Assembly (NCBI GenBank): GCA_947500545.1
Contig: CANMSO010000002.1
Span: 248,001-312,000 of the forward strand
Length of the DNA stretch: 64,000 nucleotides
Direction: 5' to 3'
From: an uncultured Aquimarina sp.
Lineage (GTDB): Bacteria; Bacteroidota; Bacteroidia; Flavobacteriales; Flavobacteriaceae
Of the stretch, positions 1 to 8,377 are shown piece by piece (position 1 is the stretch's first letter; every line of letters begins with the position of its first letter). The notes under the pieces were generated by a model, which was not told the origin of the DNA, made no database searches, and was given only the letters and a program-made list of their open reading frames with translations. A program made the translations under genes and the position numbers.

Positions 1-1
1 T

Positions 2-499
2 AGTGGATCAAAAGTAATCAGAATGCCTTCGTGGGTATACGTTGCAGCGGCAAGTATTGCGGTCATTATTGGGTCGTATTTTTTTAGTCAAAATGATCCT
101 GTATATAATGATTTTGCAGAAATCCCAAGATTATCTATTGTAGAAAGAGGGGGGAAGGAAGAAAATATCACCAATGCAGAAAAAGCGTTTAATTCACAAA
201 ATTATGTGGTGGCAGAAAAATACCTTTCTGCATTGTTGTCCAAAGATAAAAGTAATTCTGAATATCAATTTTATTACGGAATCTCATTACTTGAACAAGA
301 TAAATACAATAAGGCAACACAGGTTTTTGAAAAACTGCACCAAGGAAAATCTGCTTATAAGCATAAAGCAGTATGGTTTGAGGCCTTAAACCAGCTTAAA
401 CAAAAAAAATACAATGAATGTGTCGAATTGCTAAAAATCCTTCCAAAAGAGGCAGAAGATTATAATCTCGCTGTAAAACTGATTAATAGACTTGATTAA
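2..499 (+). CDS. TPR-repeat membrane-anchored protein, C-terminal part (cut by window start)
   Basis: The reading frame is open from base 2 without a stop, so the ATG at base 23 is probably internal and the gene starts before the window. The visible part has one hydrophobic segment (roughly residues 5-22 counted from that ATG, ending in GSYFF), followed by a hydrophilic region. From about residue 50 this contains at least two TPR-like helical repeats (AEKAFNSQNYVVAEKYLSAL and a second copy around residues 85-105). The layout of cytosolic N-terminus, one TM helix and periplasmic TPRs is common in Bacteroidota proteins encoded beside a sigma factor. That neighbour is not in view. The function is unknown. 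TPRs suggest protein-protein contact in the periplasm. Confidence 0.6.
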   Translation, partial: SGSKVIRMPSWVYVAAASIAVIIGSYFFSQNDPVYNDFAEIPRLSIVERGGKEENITNAEKAFNSQNYVVAEKYLSALLSKDKSNSEYQFYYGISLLEQDKYNKATQVFEKLHQGKSAYKHKAVWFEALNQLKQKKYNECVELLKILPKEAEDYNLAVKLINRLD

Positions 500-624
500 G
501 AGGTTTTATACCCCTTATGCATCAAAGTGTTAATTAACATTGTTTTTACCAAAAATAATCTTAAAAATCGTAAATTTTAGTAAGGAATTACAACTAAATT
601 TTAGAACTATTAAAAGTAAAGGTT

Positions 625-912
625 ATGGAGGCTATTGATCAAATAGAGCATATTGAAAAAGAACAAATAAAATTTTTACACTTCCCTCATGCAGAAGTAC
701 TAAATGGTAAAAAGCAGAAACGCGACCGATATCGAAAATTAAGGAGAGCACTAAGTTTAGGAAATCTTGAACACCTTAAAGTTAAGATTATTTTTGCAGA
801 TGACGAAGGGGCAAAAGAAGTAGAAACTACTATTTGGGGAATAACCGATAAATCTGTTATTTTAAAGCAATCAACTGTTATTCCTGTAGAGCGTATAATA
901 AACATTGCTTAA
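625..912 (+). CDS. Small conserved protein of unknown function
   Basis: A 95-residue soluble protein with no signal peptide or membrane segment. The first half is charged, with a basic patch near residues 29-41 (KKQKRDRYRKLRR). The second half is beta-rich and ends in a compact segment that includes WGITDKSVILKQSTVIPVER. Its position directly upstream of tatD and ansA, all on the same strand, is in keeping with a housekeeping role. I do not recognise a named domain. The basic patch would allow nucleic-acid contact, but that is speculation. The ATG at 625 is the first in frame and the codon use resembles its neighbours. Confidence 0.7.
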   Translation: MEAIDQIEHIEKEQIKFLHFPHAEVLNGKKQKRDRYRKLRRALSLGNLEHLKVKIIFADDEGAKEVETTIWGITDKSVILKQSTVIPVERIINIA

Positions 913-968
913 ATCATGTTCCAAAAATGATATCGTATTTGTAATGATAAATGCGTGCAAAATTTATT

Positions 969-976
969 TATTTTTG
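969..976 (+). promoter_or_regulatory. Possible -7 box for tatD
   Basis: TATTTTTG fits the Bacteroidota -7 consensus TAnnTTTG and sits five bases before the ATG at 981. The nearest upstream TTTG (938-941) is 27 bases away, too far for an ideal -33 box. If the box is used, the message would be almost leaderless and the ATG at 951 could not be the start. Confidence 0.35.
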
Positions 977-980
977 CCGC

Positions 981-1769
981 ATGATACTTACCGACACCCA
1001 CACACATATTTATAGCGAATCTTTTGAAGAAGATCAGGATCAAATGATGCAACGTGCCATAGAAAATGGAATAACGCGTTTTTTTGTGCCAGCAATTGAT
1101 TCTTCATATACAAGTGCGATGTATGATATTGAATCTCGATACCCGGAACATGTTTTTCTGATGATGGGATTACATCCAACCCATGTAAAGGAGAATTATA
1201 AACAAGAATTGACTCATGTAGAAGAAGAACTCGAAAAACGTTTTAAGGAAAGTTCAAGCAAAGCATTTTATGCAATAGGAGAGATAGGGATAGATCTTTA
1301 TTGGGATAAAACATTACTTAAAGAGCAACAGCAGGCATTTAGACATCAAATAAGGCTGGCAAAAAAATACAAATTACCAATTGTGATTCATTGCCGGGAA
1401 GCTTTTGAAGAGATTTTTGAAGTATTAGAATCTGAAAAAGATGATGATTTGTTTGGGATTTTTCATTGTTTTACAGGAACAATAGAGGATGCTCATCGCG
1501 CCATAGGGTATAATATGAAATTAGGAATAGGTGGTGTTGTGACATTCAAAAATGGTAAAATCGACAAGTTTTTAGATCAGATACCATTAGATCAAATTGT
1601 TTTAGAGACTGATGCACCTTATTTAGCCCCTATACCTTATAGAGGTAAACGTAACGAGAGTTCTTACTTAATAAATGTTTTATCAAAGCTCTCTGAAGTA
1701 TATCAGAAACCTGTAGAAGAAATTGCCGAAATCACAACCCAAAATTCTAAGGATATATTCGGTGTTTAA
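981..1769 (+). CDS. tatD: TatD family metal-dependent hydrolase
   Basis: 262 residues if started at 981. The in-frame ATG at 951 would add ten residues absent from the family and would lie upstream of a candidate -7 box, so 981 is preferred. TatD proteins are cytosolic TIM-barrel DNases or phosphoesterases with two metals. The expected ligands are visible: the DTHTH motif at residues 5-9, the IGEIGID segment with the metal-binding Glu, the PIVIHCRE His, the FHCFTG His, and the closing ETDAPYL Asp. The length matches the usual 255-270 residues. The gene is followed on the same strand by asparaginase with a short gap, so the two may be co-transcribed. Confidence 0.93.
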   Translation: MILTDTHTHIYSESFEEDQDQMMQRAIENGITRFFVPAIDSSYTSAMYDIESRYPEHVFLMMGLHPTHVKENYKQELTHVEEELEKRFKESSSKAFYAIGEIGIDLYWDKTLLKEQQQAFRHQIRLAKKYKLPIVIHCREAFEEIFEVLESEKDDDLFGIFHCFTGTIEDAHRAIGYNMKLGIGGVVTFKNGKIDKFLDQIPLDQIVLETDAPYLAPIPYRGKRNESSYLINVLSKLSEVYQKPVEEIAEITTQNSKDIFGV

Positions 1770-1808
1770 AACAAATCAAATGTGGTTTAAATTTTGTTCA
1801 TTTGTTAT

Positions 1809-2843
1809 ATGAATACCAAGCCAAACATACTGCTAATATATACTGGTGGTACCATAGGGATGATTAAGGATTTTGATTCAGGAGCCCTAATCGCTTTTAA
1901 TTTTGATGAATTGCTATTGAAAATCCCTGAACTAAGACAACTGGATTGTGAGATTGAAACAGTTAGTTTTGAAACACCCATAGATTCATCGGATATGGAT
2001 GTAGAGCGATGGAAAGAATTGGGAGATATAATTAATAATAACTATGATGATTATGATGGCTTCGTAGTCTTGCATGGAAGCGATACGATGTCATATACTG
2101 CTTCTGCAATTAGTTTCATGTTCGAGAACCTTACCAAACCTATTATTTTTACTGGTTCTCAGCTACCAATAGGAGATTTAAGAACAGATGCCAAAGAGAA
2201 TCTGATTACTGCTGTTCAAATTGCTGCCTTACAGAAAAAAGGAAGACCAGTAATTACAGAGGTAGGGCTTTATTTTGAATATAAATTACTTAGAGCCAAT
2301 AGAACAACCAAAATTAATGCAGAGCATTTTGAAGCATTTCAATCCATGAATTACCCTGCTTTGGTAGAGTCTGGAGTGCATCTCAAGGTCAATACATCTT
2401 TTTTAAGAGTTGTAAACAGAAGAAAAAAAATGGTCTACCATACCCATTTTGATAATAGTATTATTGTTGTGAAAATGTTTCCGGGTATTAATGAAAATAT
2501 TCTTCAAAATATTTTTTCTTCAGAAGCTGTAAAGGGCATAATTATTGAGACTTATGGAGCAGGAAATACCACAACACAAAAGTGGTTTATTAATATTGTT
2601 TCCGCTGCTATAAAAAGAGGTATTCCTGTTGTTAATGTTACTCAATGTGCAGGAGGAAGTGTAGAAATGGGAAAGTATGACACTAGTGTTGCGCTTAAAA
2701 GAGTAGGAGTAATCTCAGGAAAAGACATTACAACAGAGGCGGCTTTGGCTAAGTTAATGTATTTGTTAGGAGAAAATTTACCACTTAAAGTGCTAAAAAC
2801 CATATATGAAACCTCTCTTCGCGGTGAAATGTCAGAAAATTAA
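1809..2843 (+). CDS. ansA: Type I (cytosolic) L-asparaginase
   Basis: 344 residues from the ATG at 1809. An upstream TTG at 1794 adds only MFICY and is less likely. The enzyme hydrolyses L-asparagine to aspartate and ammonia. The N-terminal YTGGTIG holds the catalytic threonine, HGSDTMSYTASA the second Thr-Asp pair, and TGSQLPI follows. There is no signal peptide, which fits the cytosolic type I class (E. coli AnsA is about 338 residues). Its place between tatD and the tRNA-Ser/exbB block resembles a gene order I associate with Flavobacteriaceae, from general knowledge rather than a search. Confidence 0.95.
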   Translation: MNTKPNILLIYTGGTIGMIKDFDSGALIAFNFDELLLKIPELRQLDCEIETVSFETPIDSSDMDVERWKELGDIINNNYDDYDGFVVLHGSDTMSYTASAISFMFENLTKPIIFTGSQLPIGDLRTDAKENLITAVQIAALQKKGRPVITEVGLYFEYKLLRANRTTKINAEHFEAFQSMNYPALVESGVHLKVNTSFLRVVNRRKKMVYHTHFDNSIIVVKMFPGINENILQNIFSSEAVKGIIIETYGAGNTTTQKWFINIVSAAIKRGIPVVNVTQCAGGSVEMGKYDTSVALKRVGVISGKDITTEAALAKLMYLLGENLPLKVLKTIYETSLRGEMSEN

Positions 2844-2912
2844 CGCCCCAAATTTCACTACGTAACATTTTTTTTGTTATTTGCCCCTCCCATTTTTGGG
2901 GAATTTTTTTGA

Positions 2913-3000
2913 AGAGAGGTGGCCGAGTGGTCGAAGGCGCACGCCTGGAAAGTGTGTATACGTCACAAGCGTATCGAGGGTTCGAATCCCTTCCTCTCTG
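2913..3000 (+). tRNA. tRNA-Ser (anticodon GGA)
   Basis: An 88-base class II tRNA. The acceptor stem AGAGAGG (2913-2919) pairs with CCTCTCT (2993-2999), with discriminator G at 3000. The anticodon stem CACGC/GTGTG encloses loop CTGGAAA, so the anticodon is GGA at 2947-2949. A long variable arm follows, and the T-loop GGTTCGAATCC is intact. The CCA end is not encoded, because the next bases are CAA. Confidence 0.97.
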
Positions 3001-3015
3001 CAATATATTTAAATA

Positions 3016-3048
3016 TTTGAAAGATTATATAATATTTTTATATCTTTA
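3016..3048 (+). promoter_or_regulatory. Predicted promoter of the exbB cluster
   Basis: TTTG at 3016-3019 and TATCTTTA at 3041-3048, separated by 21 bases, match the Bacteroidota -33/-7 pattern with one mismatch in the -7 box. The start codon of exbB lies 35 bases downstream. Confidence 0.5.
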
Positions 3049-3082
3049 ACCCTTTAACTAATTAAAATTAAGAATCAGCGCA

Positions 3083-3886
3083 ATGAAAAGATTATTTTCT
3101 ATTCTGGCAATCGTAGCGGTAATGGCTTTTGGAAACTTACAAGCGGCTACTGCACCTGCCCAGTTATTAACGGCAAATGTGCAATTATTAATTGCTCCTA
3201 TAACTACGACAACAACACAAGATGATGTGGCAGCAGATGCTACAGAAGAGTTATCCTTCCATCAAAACCTTAAAAAGCGTTTTATTGAAGGAGGACCTGA
3301 ATTCATGGGAATCGTACTTTTATGTTTGATCCTAGGTCTAGCGATTGCAATTGAAAGAATTATCTTTTTAAATCTTTCTACAACAAACACTAAAAAACTA
3401 CAGCAAAATGTAGAAGACGCTTTAAACAGTGGTGGTGTTGAAGCAGCAAAAGAGGTTTGTAGAAATACAAAAGGACCTGTTGCATCAATTTACTATCAAG
3501 GTCTTGATAGAGCAGATGAAAGCATTGACGCTGCAGAAAAAGCAGTTGTTGCTTACGGAGGTGTTCAAATGGGGCAACTAGAGAAAAATGTTTCTTGGGT
3601 TTCTTTATTTATCGCTCTAGCACCAATGCTTGGTTTCATGGGTACTGTAATTGGTATGATCCAGGCCTTTGATAAGATTGAAGCAGCCGGAGATATGCAA
3701 CCTTCTCTTGTAGCAGGTGGTATTAAAGTAGCACTTCTTACAACAGTATTTGGACTTATCGTAGCGATTATTCTTCAAATTTTTTATAACTACATCGTAG
3801 CTAAAATTGATAGAATCGTTAATGATATGGAAGACGCATCGATTACTTTAATCGATATGTTGGTAGCTTACAAGAACAAGAAATAA
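3083..3886 (+). CDS. exbB: MotA/TolQ/ExbB proton channel protein
   Basis: 267 residues with an N-terminal hydrophobic leader (about 1-22), a short periplasmic or cytosolic linker, and then three membrane segments: about residues 76-95 (GIVLLCLILGLAIAIERIIF), 170-195 and 212-235. The last two carry the family pattern ALAPMLGFMGTVIGMIQAF and ALLTTVFGLIVAI. ExbB-type proteins form a pentameric inner-membrane channel that uses the proton gradient to move ExbD and TonB or a TonB-like partner. It heads a cluster with a small membrane protein and two ExbD proteins, so it most likely energises outer-membrane transport. No tonB lies in this cluster. Confidence 0.93.
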   Translation: MKRLFSILAIVAVMAFGNLQAATAPAQLLTANVQLLIAPITTTTTQDDVAADATEELSFHQNLKKRFIEGGPEFMGIVLLCLILGLAIAIERIIFLNLSTTNTKKLQQNVEDALNSGGVEAAKEVCRNTKGPVASIYYQGLDRADESIDAAEKAVVAYGGVQMGQLEKNVSWVSLFIALAPMLGFMGTVIGMIQAFDKIEAAGDMQPSLVAGGIKVALLTTVFGLIVAIILQIFYNYIVAKIDRIVNDMEDASITLIDMLVAYKNKK

Positions 3887-3972
3887 TAATACATAATACT
3901 TATTGTAAAATAAGTGGTATTTGTTATTTATTTAGAGTGCGGTAAGCATTCCAAATTTAAAAAAACAGACAC

Positions 3973-4446
3973 ATGAAAATTTCTAAAATATTATCATATG
4001 TTGTACTAGCGATAGGTGTCATAGGAGCAGTTCTATGGTATGTTATGAGTAGTTCAATAAGTAGTTTAATGGATCAAAATGGTGTTTCTGAAGCTAGAGA
4101 ACTTCCTTTGGAATTAGCTGGGCCTTCGGTTACTCCGTTATACAGTCTTACATTGATTATTTTCGTTGTTACGATTATAGCTACTTTAATCGCTGTGTTT
4201 TCAACATTAGCGAAGAACCCTGCGGGTCTAAAGAATGCGGCGATAGGTATTGTTGCTTTTCTTATAATTGTTGGTATTGGTTTTGTCTTGGCAGACGGAG
4301 TAGAAACTCCTCTAAAAGACGGCGATACACTTTCAGCAAGTGGATCTAAGTGGGTAGGAACCGGAATATATGCATTTTATGTACTGGCTGTTGTAGCTGT
4401 AGGTTTAATGTTTATGTCTGGTATTAAAAAATTAATAGGTAAATAA
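3973..4446 (+). CDS. Four-helix membrane protein between exbB and exbD
   Basis: 157 residues, almost entirely membrane. Predicted helices are at about 7-26, 58-80, 88-107 and 130-152, with a polar loop at 30-52 and another at 108-128. I do not recognise a named family. It sits 86 bases after exbB and two bases before the first exbD, so it is almost certainly part of the same complex or operon. A scaffold or regulator of the ExbB-ExbD motor is a reasonable inference, not something the sequence shows. It ends with basic residues (KKLIGK), consistent with a cytosolic C-terminus. Confidence 0.8.
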   Translation: MKISKILSYVVLAIGVIGAVLWYVMSSSISSLMDQNGVSEARELPLELAGPSVTPLYSLTLIIFVVTIIATLIAVFSTLAKNPAGLKNAAIGIVAFLIIVGIGFVLADGVETPLKDGDTLSASGSKWVGTGIYAFYVLAVVAVGLMFMSGIKKLIGK

Positions 4447-4448
4447 TT

Positions 4449-5057
4449 ATGGCAAGAAGATCAGCACCAGAGGTAAATGCAGGATCTATGGCAGATATTG
4501 CATTCTTACTTCTTATATTCTTCCTGGTTACTACTACTATTGAAACAGATAGTGGTATTAGCCGTAAATTACCTCCTCCGCAAGAAGAGGATATCGTTCC
4601 GCCAGTTCTTAAGGAAAAAAATATTTTCGTTGTAGAACTAAATAAGAACAATGATTTATTGGTAGAAGAAGCTCCTATGGAATTAAAGGATCTTCGTGAA
4701 GCTGCTATTAAATTTTTGGATAACGGTGGAGGAAGCGGTGACGAAGCTTGTAAGTTTTGTCAAGGAGATAGAGACCCTGCGTCCTCTGATAACCCTACCA
4801 AAGCGGTAATCTCATTACGTAATAATAGAGAAACTAATTATGCGACATATATTGCGGTTCAGAATGAACTGGTTGCGGCATATACTACATTGCGTAATAG
4901 AGAAGCACAGCGTTTATATGGAAAATCCTTCGTGCAAATGGAGAAAGACCTAAAAGACGTTAACTACTCTGGAAGTAAGATATCTCTAAAGGAAGATATT
5001 AAAACGATACAGTTTATGTTCCCAGAGAAACTCTCTGAGGCAGAACCAAAGAAATAA
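4449..5057 (+). CDS. exbD: ExbD/TolR-type biopolymer transport protein, copy 1 of long form
   Basis: 202 residues with a short cytosolic N-terminus (MARRSAPEVNAGSMADIAFLL), one membrane helix at about 15-35 with the conserved Asp of the proton pathway in SMADIAF, and a periplasmic domain. The periplasmic part carries an unusual insert around residues 95-115 with a CxxC pair (ACKFCQGDRDP). It is about 60 residues longer than classical ExbD (about 140). It starts two bases after the preceding membrane protein and is followed by a second, shorter exbD. A close paralogue lies at 5860-6471. Confidence 0.92.
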   Translation: MARRSAPEVNAGSMADIAFLLLIFFLVTTTIETDSGISRKLPPPQEEDIVPPVLKEKNIFVVELNKNNDLLVEEAPMELKDLREAAIKFLDNGGGSGDEACKFCQGDRDPASSDNPTKAVISLRNNRETNYATYIAVQNELVAAYTTLRNREAQRLYGKSFVQMEKDLKDVNYSGSKISLKEDIKTIQFMFPEKLSEAEPKK

Positions 5058-5081
5058 GTAATAACATAAAACAGAATTCTT

Positions 5082-5564
5082 ATGTCTAAGTTTAACAAGA
5101 AAAAAAGTGGTGATTTACCAGCTATTTCTACGGCATCATTACCGGATATTGTATTTATGTTATTGTTTTTCTTTATGGTTGCTACAGTAATGCGTCAAAA
5201 TACTTTGATGATCGAGAATAAATTACCAGTAGCAGATCAAATAGAAAAGCTTGATAAAAAAGATTTGGTAATGTATATATATGCAGGAAAACCAAGTTCT
5301 AGATATCGTGCAAGTGCAGGTAATCAAGCTAGAATTCAGCTTAATGATAAGTTCGCCGCGGTAGAAGATGTTAAGGCATTCATCTTAGCTGAAAGAGCAG
5401 GAAAAAGAGAAGAATTAATTCCTTTCTTGACCACTGCTTTAAAGGTTGATGGACAAACTAACATGGGTCTTGTTGGTGATATTAAAAAAGAGCTAAGAGA
5501 AGTACAAGCGTTGAAGATTAATTATACTACCCGTACTGGTAGTGCTATGGATAATTTTAATTAG
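5082..5564 (+). CDS. exbD: ExbD/TolR-type biopolymer transport protein, copy 1 of short form
   Basis: 160 residues. After a basic N-terminus (MSKFNKKKSGDLP) comes the helix with the conserved Asp in SLPDIVFMLLFFFMVATVM (about residues 20-40). The rest is a periplasmic domain ending in LKINYTTRTGSAMDNFN. It differs clearly from the upstream 202-residue ExbD, so the motor probably contains two different ExbD chains. It is the last gene before a strong hairpin terminator, and its paralogue is at 6488-6970. Confidence 0.92.
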   Translation: MSKFNKKKSGDLPAISTASLPDIVFMLLFFFMVATVMRQNTLMIENKLPVADQIEKLDKKDLVMYIYAGKPSSRYRASAGNQARIQLNDKFAAVEDVKAFILAERAGKREELIPFLTTALKVDGQTNMGLVGDIKKELREVQALKINYTTRTGSAMDNFN

Positions 5565-5600
5565 ATTTATAGCAGTAATAATCATCTAAAATGAATAAAA

Positions 5601-5628
5601 AAATCCCGTCGAAAGACGGGATTTTTTT
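5601..5628 (+). terminator. Intrinsic terminator of the exbB-exbD cluster
   Basis: AAATCCCGTC (5601-5610) and GACGGGATTT (5615-5624) form a 10-bp stem around a GAAA tetraloop, followed by a T tract to 5628. It closes the first ExbD pair and separates it from the second. Confidence 0.9.
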
Positions 5629-5859
5629 ATTAAACACATTCGCATTTTCTTCATTTTTAAAAACGGCATAACAATTGTTGCAATTATGACATAGTTGTGA
5701 TCTATCATTTTATAACATCAATATCTAACCATCCAAAGTGATATTGAATATATAGATAAACTGGTTATAATTTAAACATATTTTCTTCTACATAATTCTT
5801 GTCACTTATGGTCACAGTTTGCTGATTTCGTAAGTAATTATTAATTAAATATATTTATT

Positions 5860-6471
5860 ATGGCAAGAAGATTAGCACCAAGTGTCAATGCGGGATCCAT
5901 GGCGGATATTGCATTTCTTTTACTCATCTTTTTTTTGGTTTCTACTACAATAGAAACAGATTCTGGAATAAGCAGAAAGTTACCTCCTCTTATAGATGAT
6001 CCTACCACTGCGGATATTAAAAAAAAGAACCTTTTTAGGGTTGAGCTAAACCAACTTAATGAATTGTTGGTAGAAGGTAAACCAATGAAGATTGGTGATC
6101 TCAAGTCTGCGGCTATAGCCTTTTTGGATAATGGTGGGGGATCTGGCAACCTATCATGTGATTACTGTAAGGGACAACGTGATACGCAATCATCAGATAA
6201 TCCAAACAAAGCAATTGTATCGCTTATTAATAGTCGTGAGACAAATTATGCTACTTATATAGCCGTGCAAAACGAATTAGTTAGTGCCTATACAGATTTA
6301 CGAAATCGAGAGGCACAGAGACTTTATGGAATTTCATTCGTAGAGATGAAGAAAAATTTAAAAAATGCAAAAGACAAGAATGAAACAAGAACGCTTAGAG
6401 AACGAATTAAAAAGATACAGTCTATGTATCCAGAAAAACTCTCTGAAGCAGAACCTGTAAATCAATACTAA
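5860..6471 (+). CDS. exbD: ExbD/TolR-type protein, copy 2 of long form
   Basis: 203 residues, a clear paralogue of the protein at 4449-5057. The N-terminus and membrane helix are nearly identical (NAGSMADIAFLLLIFFLV), and it has the same CxxC insert (LSCDYCKGQRD) and the same tail ending in EKLSEAEP. The linker after the helix has diverged most. It lies behind a terminator and about 230 bases of AT-rich DNA, so it is probably transcribed on its own. It has no exbB of its own and would have to use the channel at 3083-3886 or another elsewhere. Confidence 0.92.
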   Translation: MARRLAPSVNAGSMADIAFLLLIFFLVSTTIETDSGISRKLPPLIDDPTTADIKKKNLFRVELNQLNELLVEGKPMKIGDLKSAAIAFLDNGGGSGNLSCDYCKGQRDTQSSDNPNKAIVSLINSRETNYATYIAVQNELVSAYTDLRNREAQRLYGISFVEMKKNLKNAKDKNETRTLRERIKKIQSMYPEKLSEAEPVNQY

Positions 6472-6487
6472 TTTAAATTTTATAGTT

Positions 6488-6970
6488 ATGTCTAAGTTTA
6501 AAAATAAAAAAAGCGCACAGTTACCAGAAATTTCAACCGCTTCGTTACCTGATATTGTATTTATGTTGTTGTTTTTCTTTATGGTCGCAACTGTGATGAG
6601 AGATGATACGTTATTGGTTAAGAATGAATTGCCATTTGCAAATCAGGTGGAAAAGCTGGATAATAAGAGTTTGATCATGAATATCTATGCAGGTAAACCC
6701 AGTTCTAGATATAAGAATATAGGTACAGAGGCTAGAATACAGCTTAATGATAAATTTTCTGATGTGAATGATATAAAAGCATTTATTTTGGCTGAAAGAG
6801 CTTCTAAGAGGGAGCAATTAAGAGCTTTCTTAATCACTTCTTTAAGAGTGGATAAGGATACGAACATGGGGTTGGTTGGTGATATTAAGAAAGAGCTAAG
6901 AAAAGTTCAGGCACTTAAAATTAACTATACAACCAGAACGGGAGAAGCTACAGATAATTTTAAGCCCTAG
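6488..6970 (+). CDS. exbD: ExbD/TolR-type protein, copy 2 of short form
   Basis: 160 residues, a paralogue of 5082-5564 with the same Asp-containing helix (LPDIVFMLLFFFMVATVM) and the same C-terminal region (NMGLVGDIKKELRKVQALKI). It starts 16 bases after the long-form partner, so the pair is co-transcribed. The long-plus-short order is the same in both clusters, which shows that the pair was duplicated as a unit. A strong UUCG-loop terminator follows. Confidence 0.92.
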   Translation: MSKFKNKKSAQLPEISTASLPDIVFMLLFFFMVATVMRDDTLLVKNELPFANQVEKLDNKSLIMNIYAGKPSSRYKNIGTEARIQLNDKFSDVNDIKAFILAERASKREQLRAFLITSLRVDKDTNMGLVGDIKKELRKVQALKINYTTRTGEATDNFKP

Positions 6971-6979
6971 TAGAAAAAA

Positions 6980-7006
6980 GACCTGTCTTCGGGCAGGTCT
7001 TTTTTT
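6980..7006 (+). terminator. Intrinsic terminator after the second exbD pair
   Basis: GACCTGTC (6980-6987) pairs with GGCAGGTC (6992-6999) around a TTCG tetraloop, with one G-U pair, and is followed by seven T residues. This is a textbook stable hairpin. Confidence 0.93.
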
Positions 7007-7072
7007 ATTTTGCTTTTGTTTTTACTGAGTTTATCGGGTTTTTAAAGAAATAGATTTATTTTAGTGGCATAT

Positions 7073-7777
7073 ATGAAGAAGCTATTATTCATTTTCTGTT
7101 GTTGTACTGTGTTTCTTTCTTCGGGACAAGAAACTTTGGCCAAGCCTGATCAGGATAAAGGTATAGATTCATTGTATCGAGAAGATCAGTTTTATGTTGG
7201 TGTAACATATAATTTACTTCTTAATAGACCAAATGATGTTAATCAGTCTGGTTTTTCTGGCGGGTTTCATCTTGGTTTCACAAGGGATATGCCAATAAAT
7301 AAAAGACGTAACGTTGCTATAGGTCTTGGGTTAGGATATTCTATTAACGTGTACAATCATAATTTACTTATTAATGAAGAAGAAAATACAGAGCAGAGTA
7401 TTTTTAGTAGTTTGAAAGGGGAAGAATTCAGTACAAATCGATTTACAACTCATTTGGTCGAAATGCCATTAGAGTTCAGATGGCGTACATCTGTTCCAGA
7501 AACACATAAATTTTATAGAATATACACTGGTTTAAAGATTGGGTATTTGTATCATTTCAGAGCTAGTTTTAGGCAACCAGGTATCGAAATAGATCAAACA
7601 AAAGTCGATGAATTAAATCGATTTAGATATGGCGCAACTTTTACTTTTGGCTGGAATACATTTAATTTTCATTTTTACTATAGCCTAAATACATTGTTTG
7701 ATAATAATGCGGTTATAGAAGGTGAGAAAGTGGGTCTGAATCCTGTTAGAGTAGGACTGATATTTTATATTTTATAA
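7073..7777 (+). CDS. PorT-like outer-membrane beta-barrel protein
   Basis: 234 residues from the ATG at 7073. A GTG at 7064 would add only MAY before a normal signal peptide (MKKLLFIFCCCTVFLSSG), so 7073 is preferred. The mature part alternates hydrophobic and polar residues, with typical barrel strands (FSGGFHLGFTRDM, VAIGLGLGYSIN, YRIYTGLKIGYLYHF) and a final strand ending in VGLIFYIL, an aromatic/hydrophobic C-terminus. This is the PorT-family layout. Whether it is the real type IX secretion PorT/SprT cannot be settled here. The gene runs into the convergent gene at 7772 with a six-base overlap. Confidence 0.75.
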   Translation: MKKLLFIFCCCTVFLSSGQETLAKPDQDKGIDSLYREDQFYVGVTYNLLLNRPNDVNQSGFSGGFHLGFTRDMPINKRRNVAIGLGLGYSINVYNHNLLINEEENTEQSIFSSLKGEEFSTNRFTTHLVEMPLEFRWRTSVPETHKFYRIYTGLKIGYLYHFRASFRQPGIEIDQTKVDELNRFRYGATFTFGWNTFNFHFYYSLNTLFDNNAVIEGEKVGLNPVRVGLIFYIL

Positions 7778-8377
7778 CCAGAAGTTAACCAAAGTCAATT
7801 GCGGAATAACTCCAATAAGAAAACCTAATATTAGTTCCAGATTGCTATGAGCTTTACAATGTAGTCGTGATGTTGCTACTAGTCCATTTGCAATCATAAG
7901 CGCAGTAAGAAGTAAGATCAGGTTCATCCCAAAATGTATACTTAACGCTATTGTAAACATTGTGACTCCGCTAATTCCTATCATATGCAGACTCGCTTTA
8001 ATATTGAATAGGATCATAAAAATTGAACTTAACATAGAAAACAAAATTCCAAGAAAGAAAAAGTACAATTCTGGGTAATGATATACATCAATCACCATTT
8101 TAATAACAACAATTAGCAGGATCGACTGCAATAGCAATGGAATTTTTCGCTGTTTTATATTTTCTAAGTGAATAGAGGTAACCGTGCCAATACTTTTAAG
8201 AAAGAAAAACAAGATCATAGGTACAAAAACAGTTAAAACCAACAGGCCAAACATTTTTGCTTTTATTATTTCTTCGGGGATGAACCTTGGAGCGGCAGCA
8301 AAATAAATGATTGCACCAATCGTAGGCATCAACAAAGGATGTAAAATATATGAAATGCTTCTAAGAAAAAAATTCAT
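7772..8377 (-). CDS. PAP2-like integral membrane protein
   Basis: 201 residues with about six membrane helices. It has no signal peptide and starts MNFFLRSISYILHPLLMPTIG. The C-terminal region SRLHCKAHSNLELILGFLIG resembles the last motif of PAP2 (lipid phosphatase) proteins, SR-x-H-x3-D-type, but the aspartate expected after the histidine is not present in the usual place and the other motifs are weak. Catalytic activity is therefore uncertain. Its start codon overlaps the rpoN stop (TAATG), so it is translationally coupled to the sigma factor. The association with rpoN looks conserved in Flavobacteriaceae from memory. Confidence 0.7.
   Translation of the reverse strand: MNFFLRSISYILHPLLMPTIGAIIYFAAAPRFIPEEIIKAKMFGLLVLTVFVPMILFFFLKSIGTVTSIHLENIKQRKIPLLLQSILLIVVIKMVIDVYHYPELYFFFLGILFSMLSSIFMILFNIKASLHMIGISGVTMFTIALSIHFGMNLILLLTALMIANGLVATSRLHCKAHSNLELILGFLIGVIPQLTLVNFWL

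Noticed and set aside
7772..8377. Active PAP2 phosphatase
   Set aside because: Only a partial C-terminal motif is present and a key acidic residue is not where expected, so only PAP2-like is claimed.
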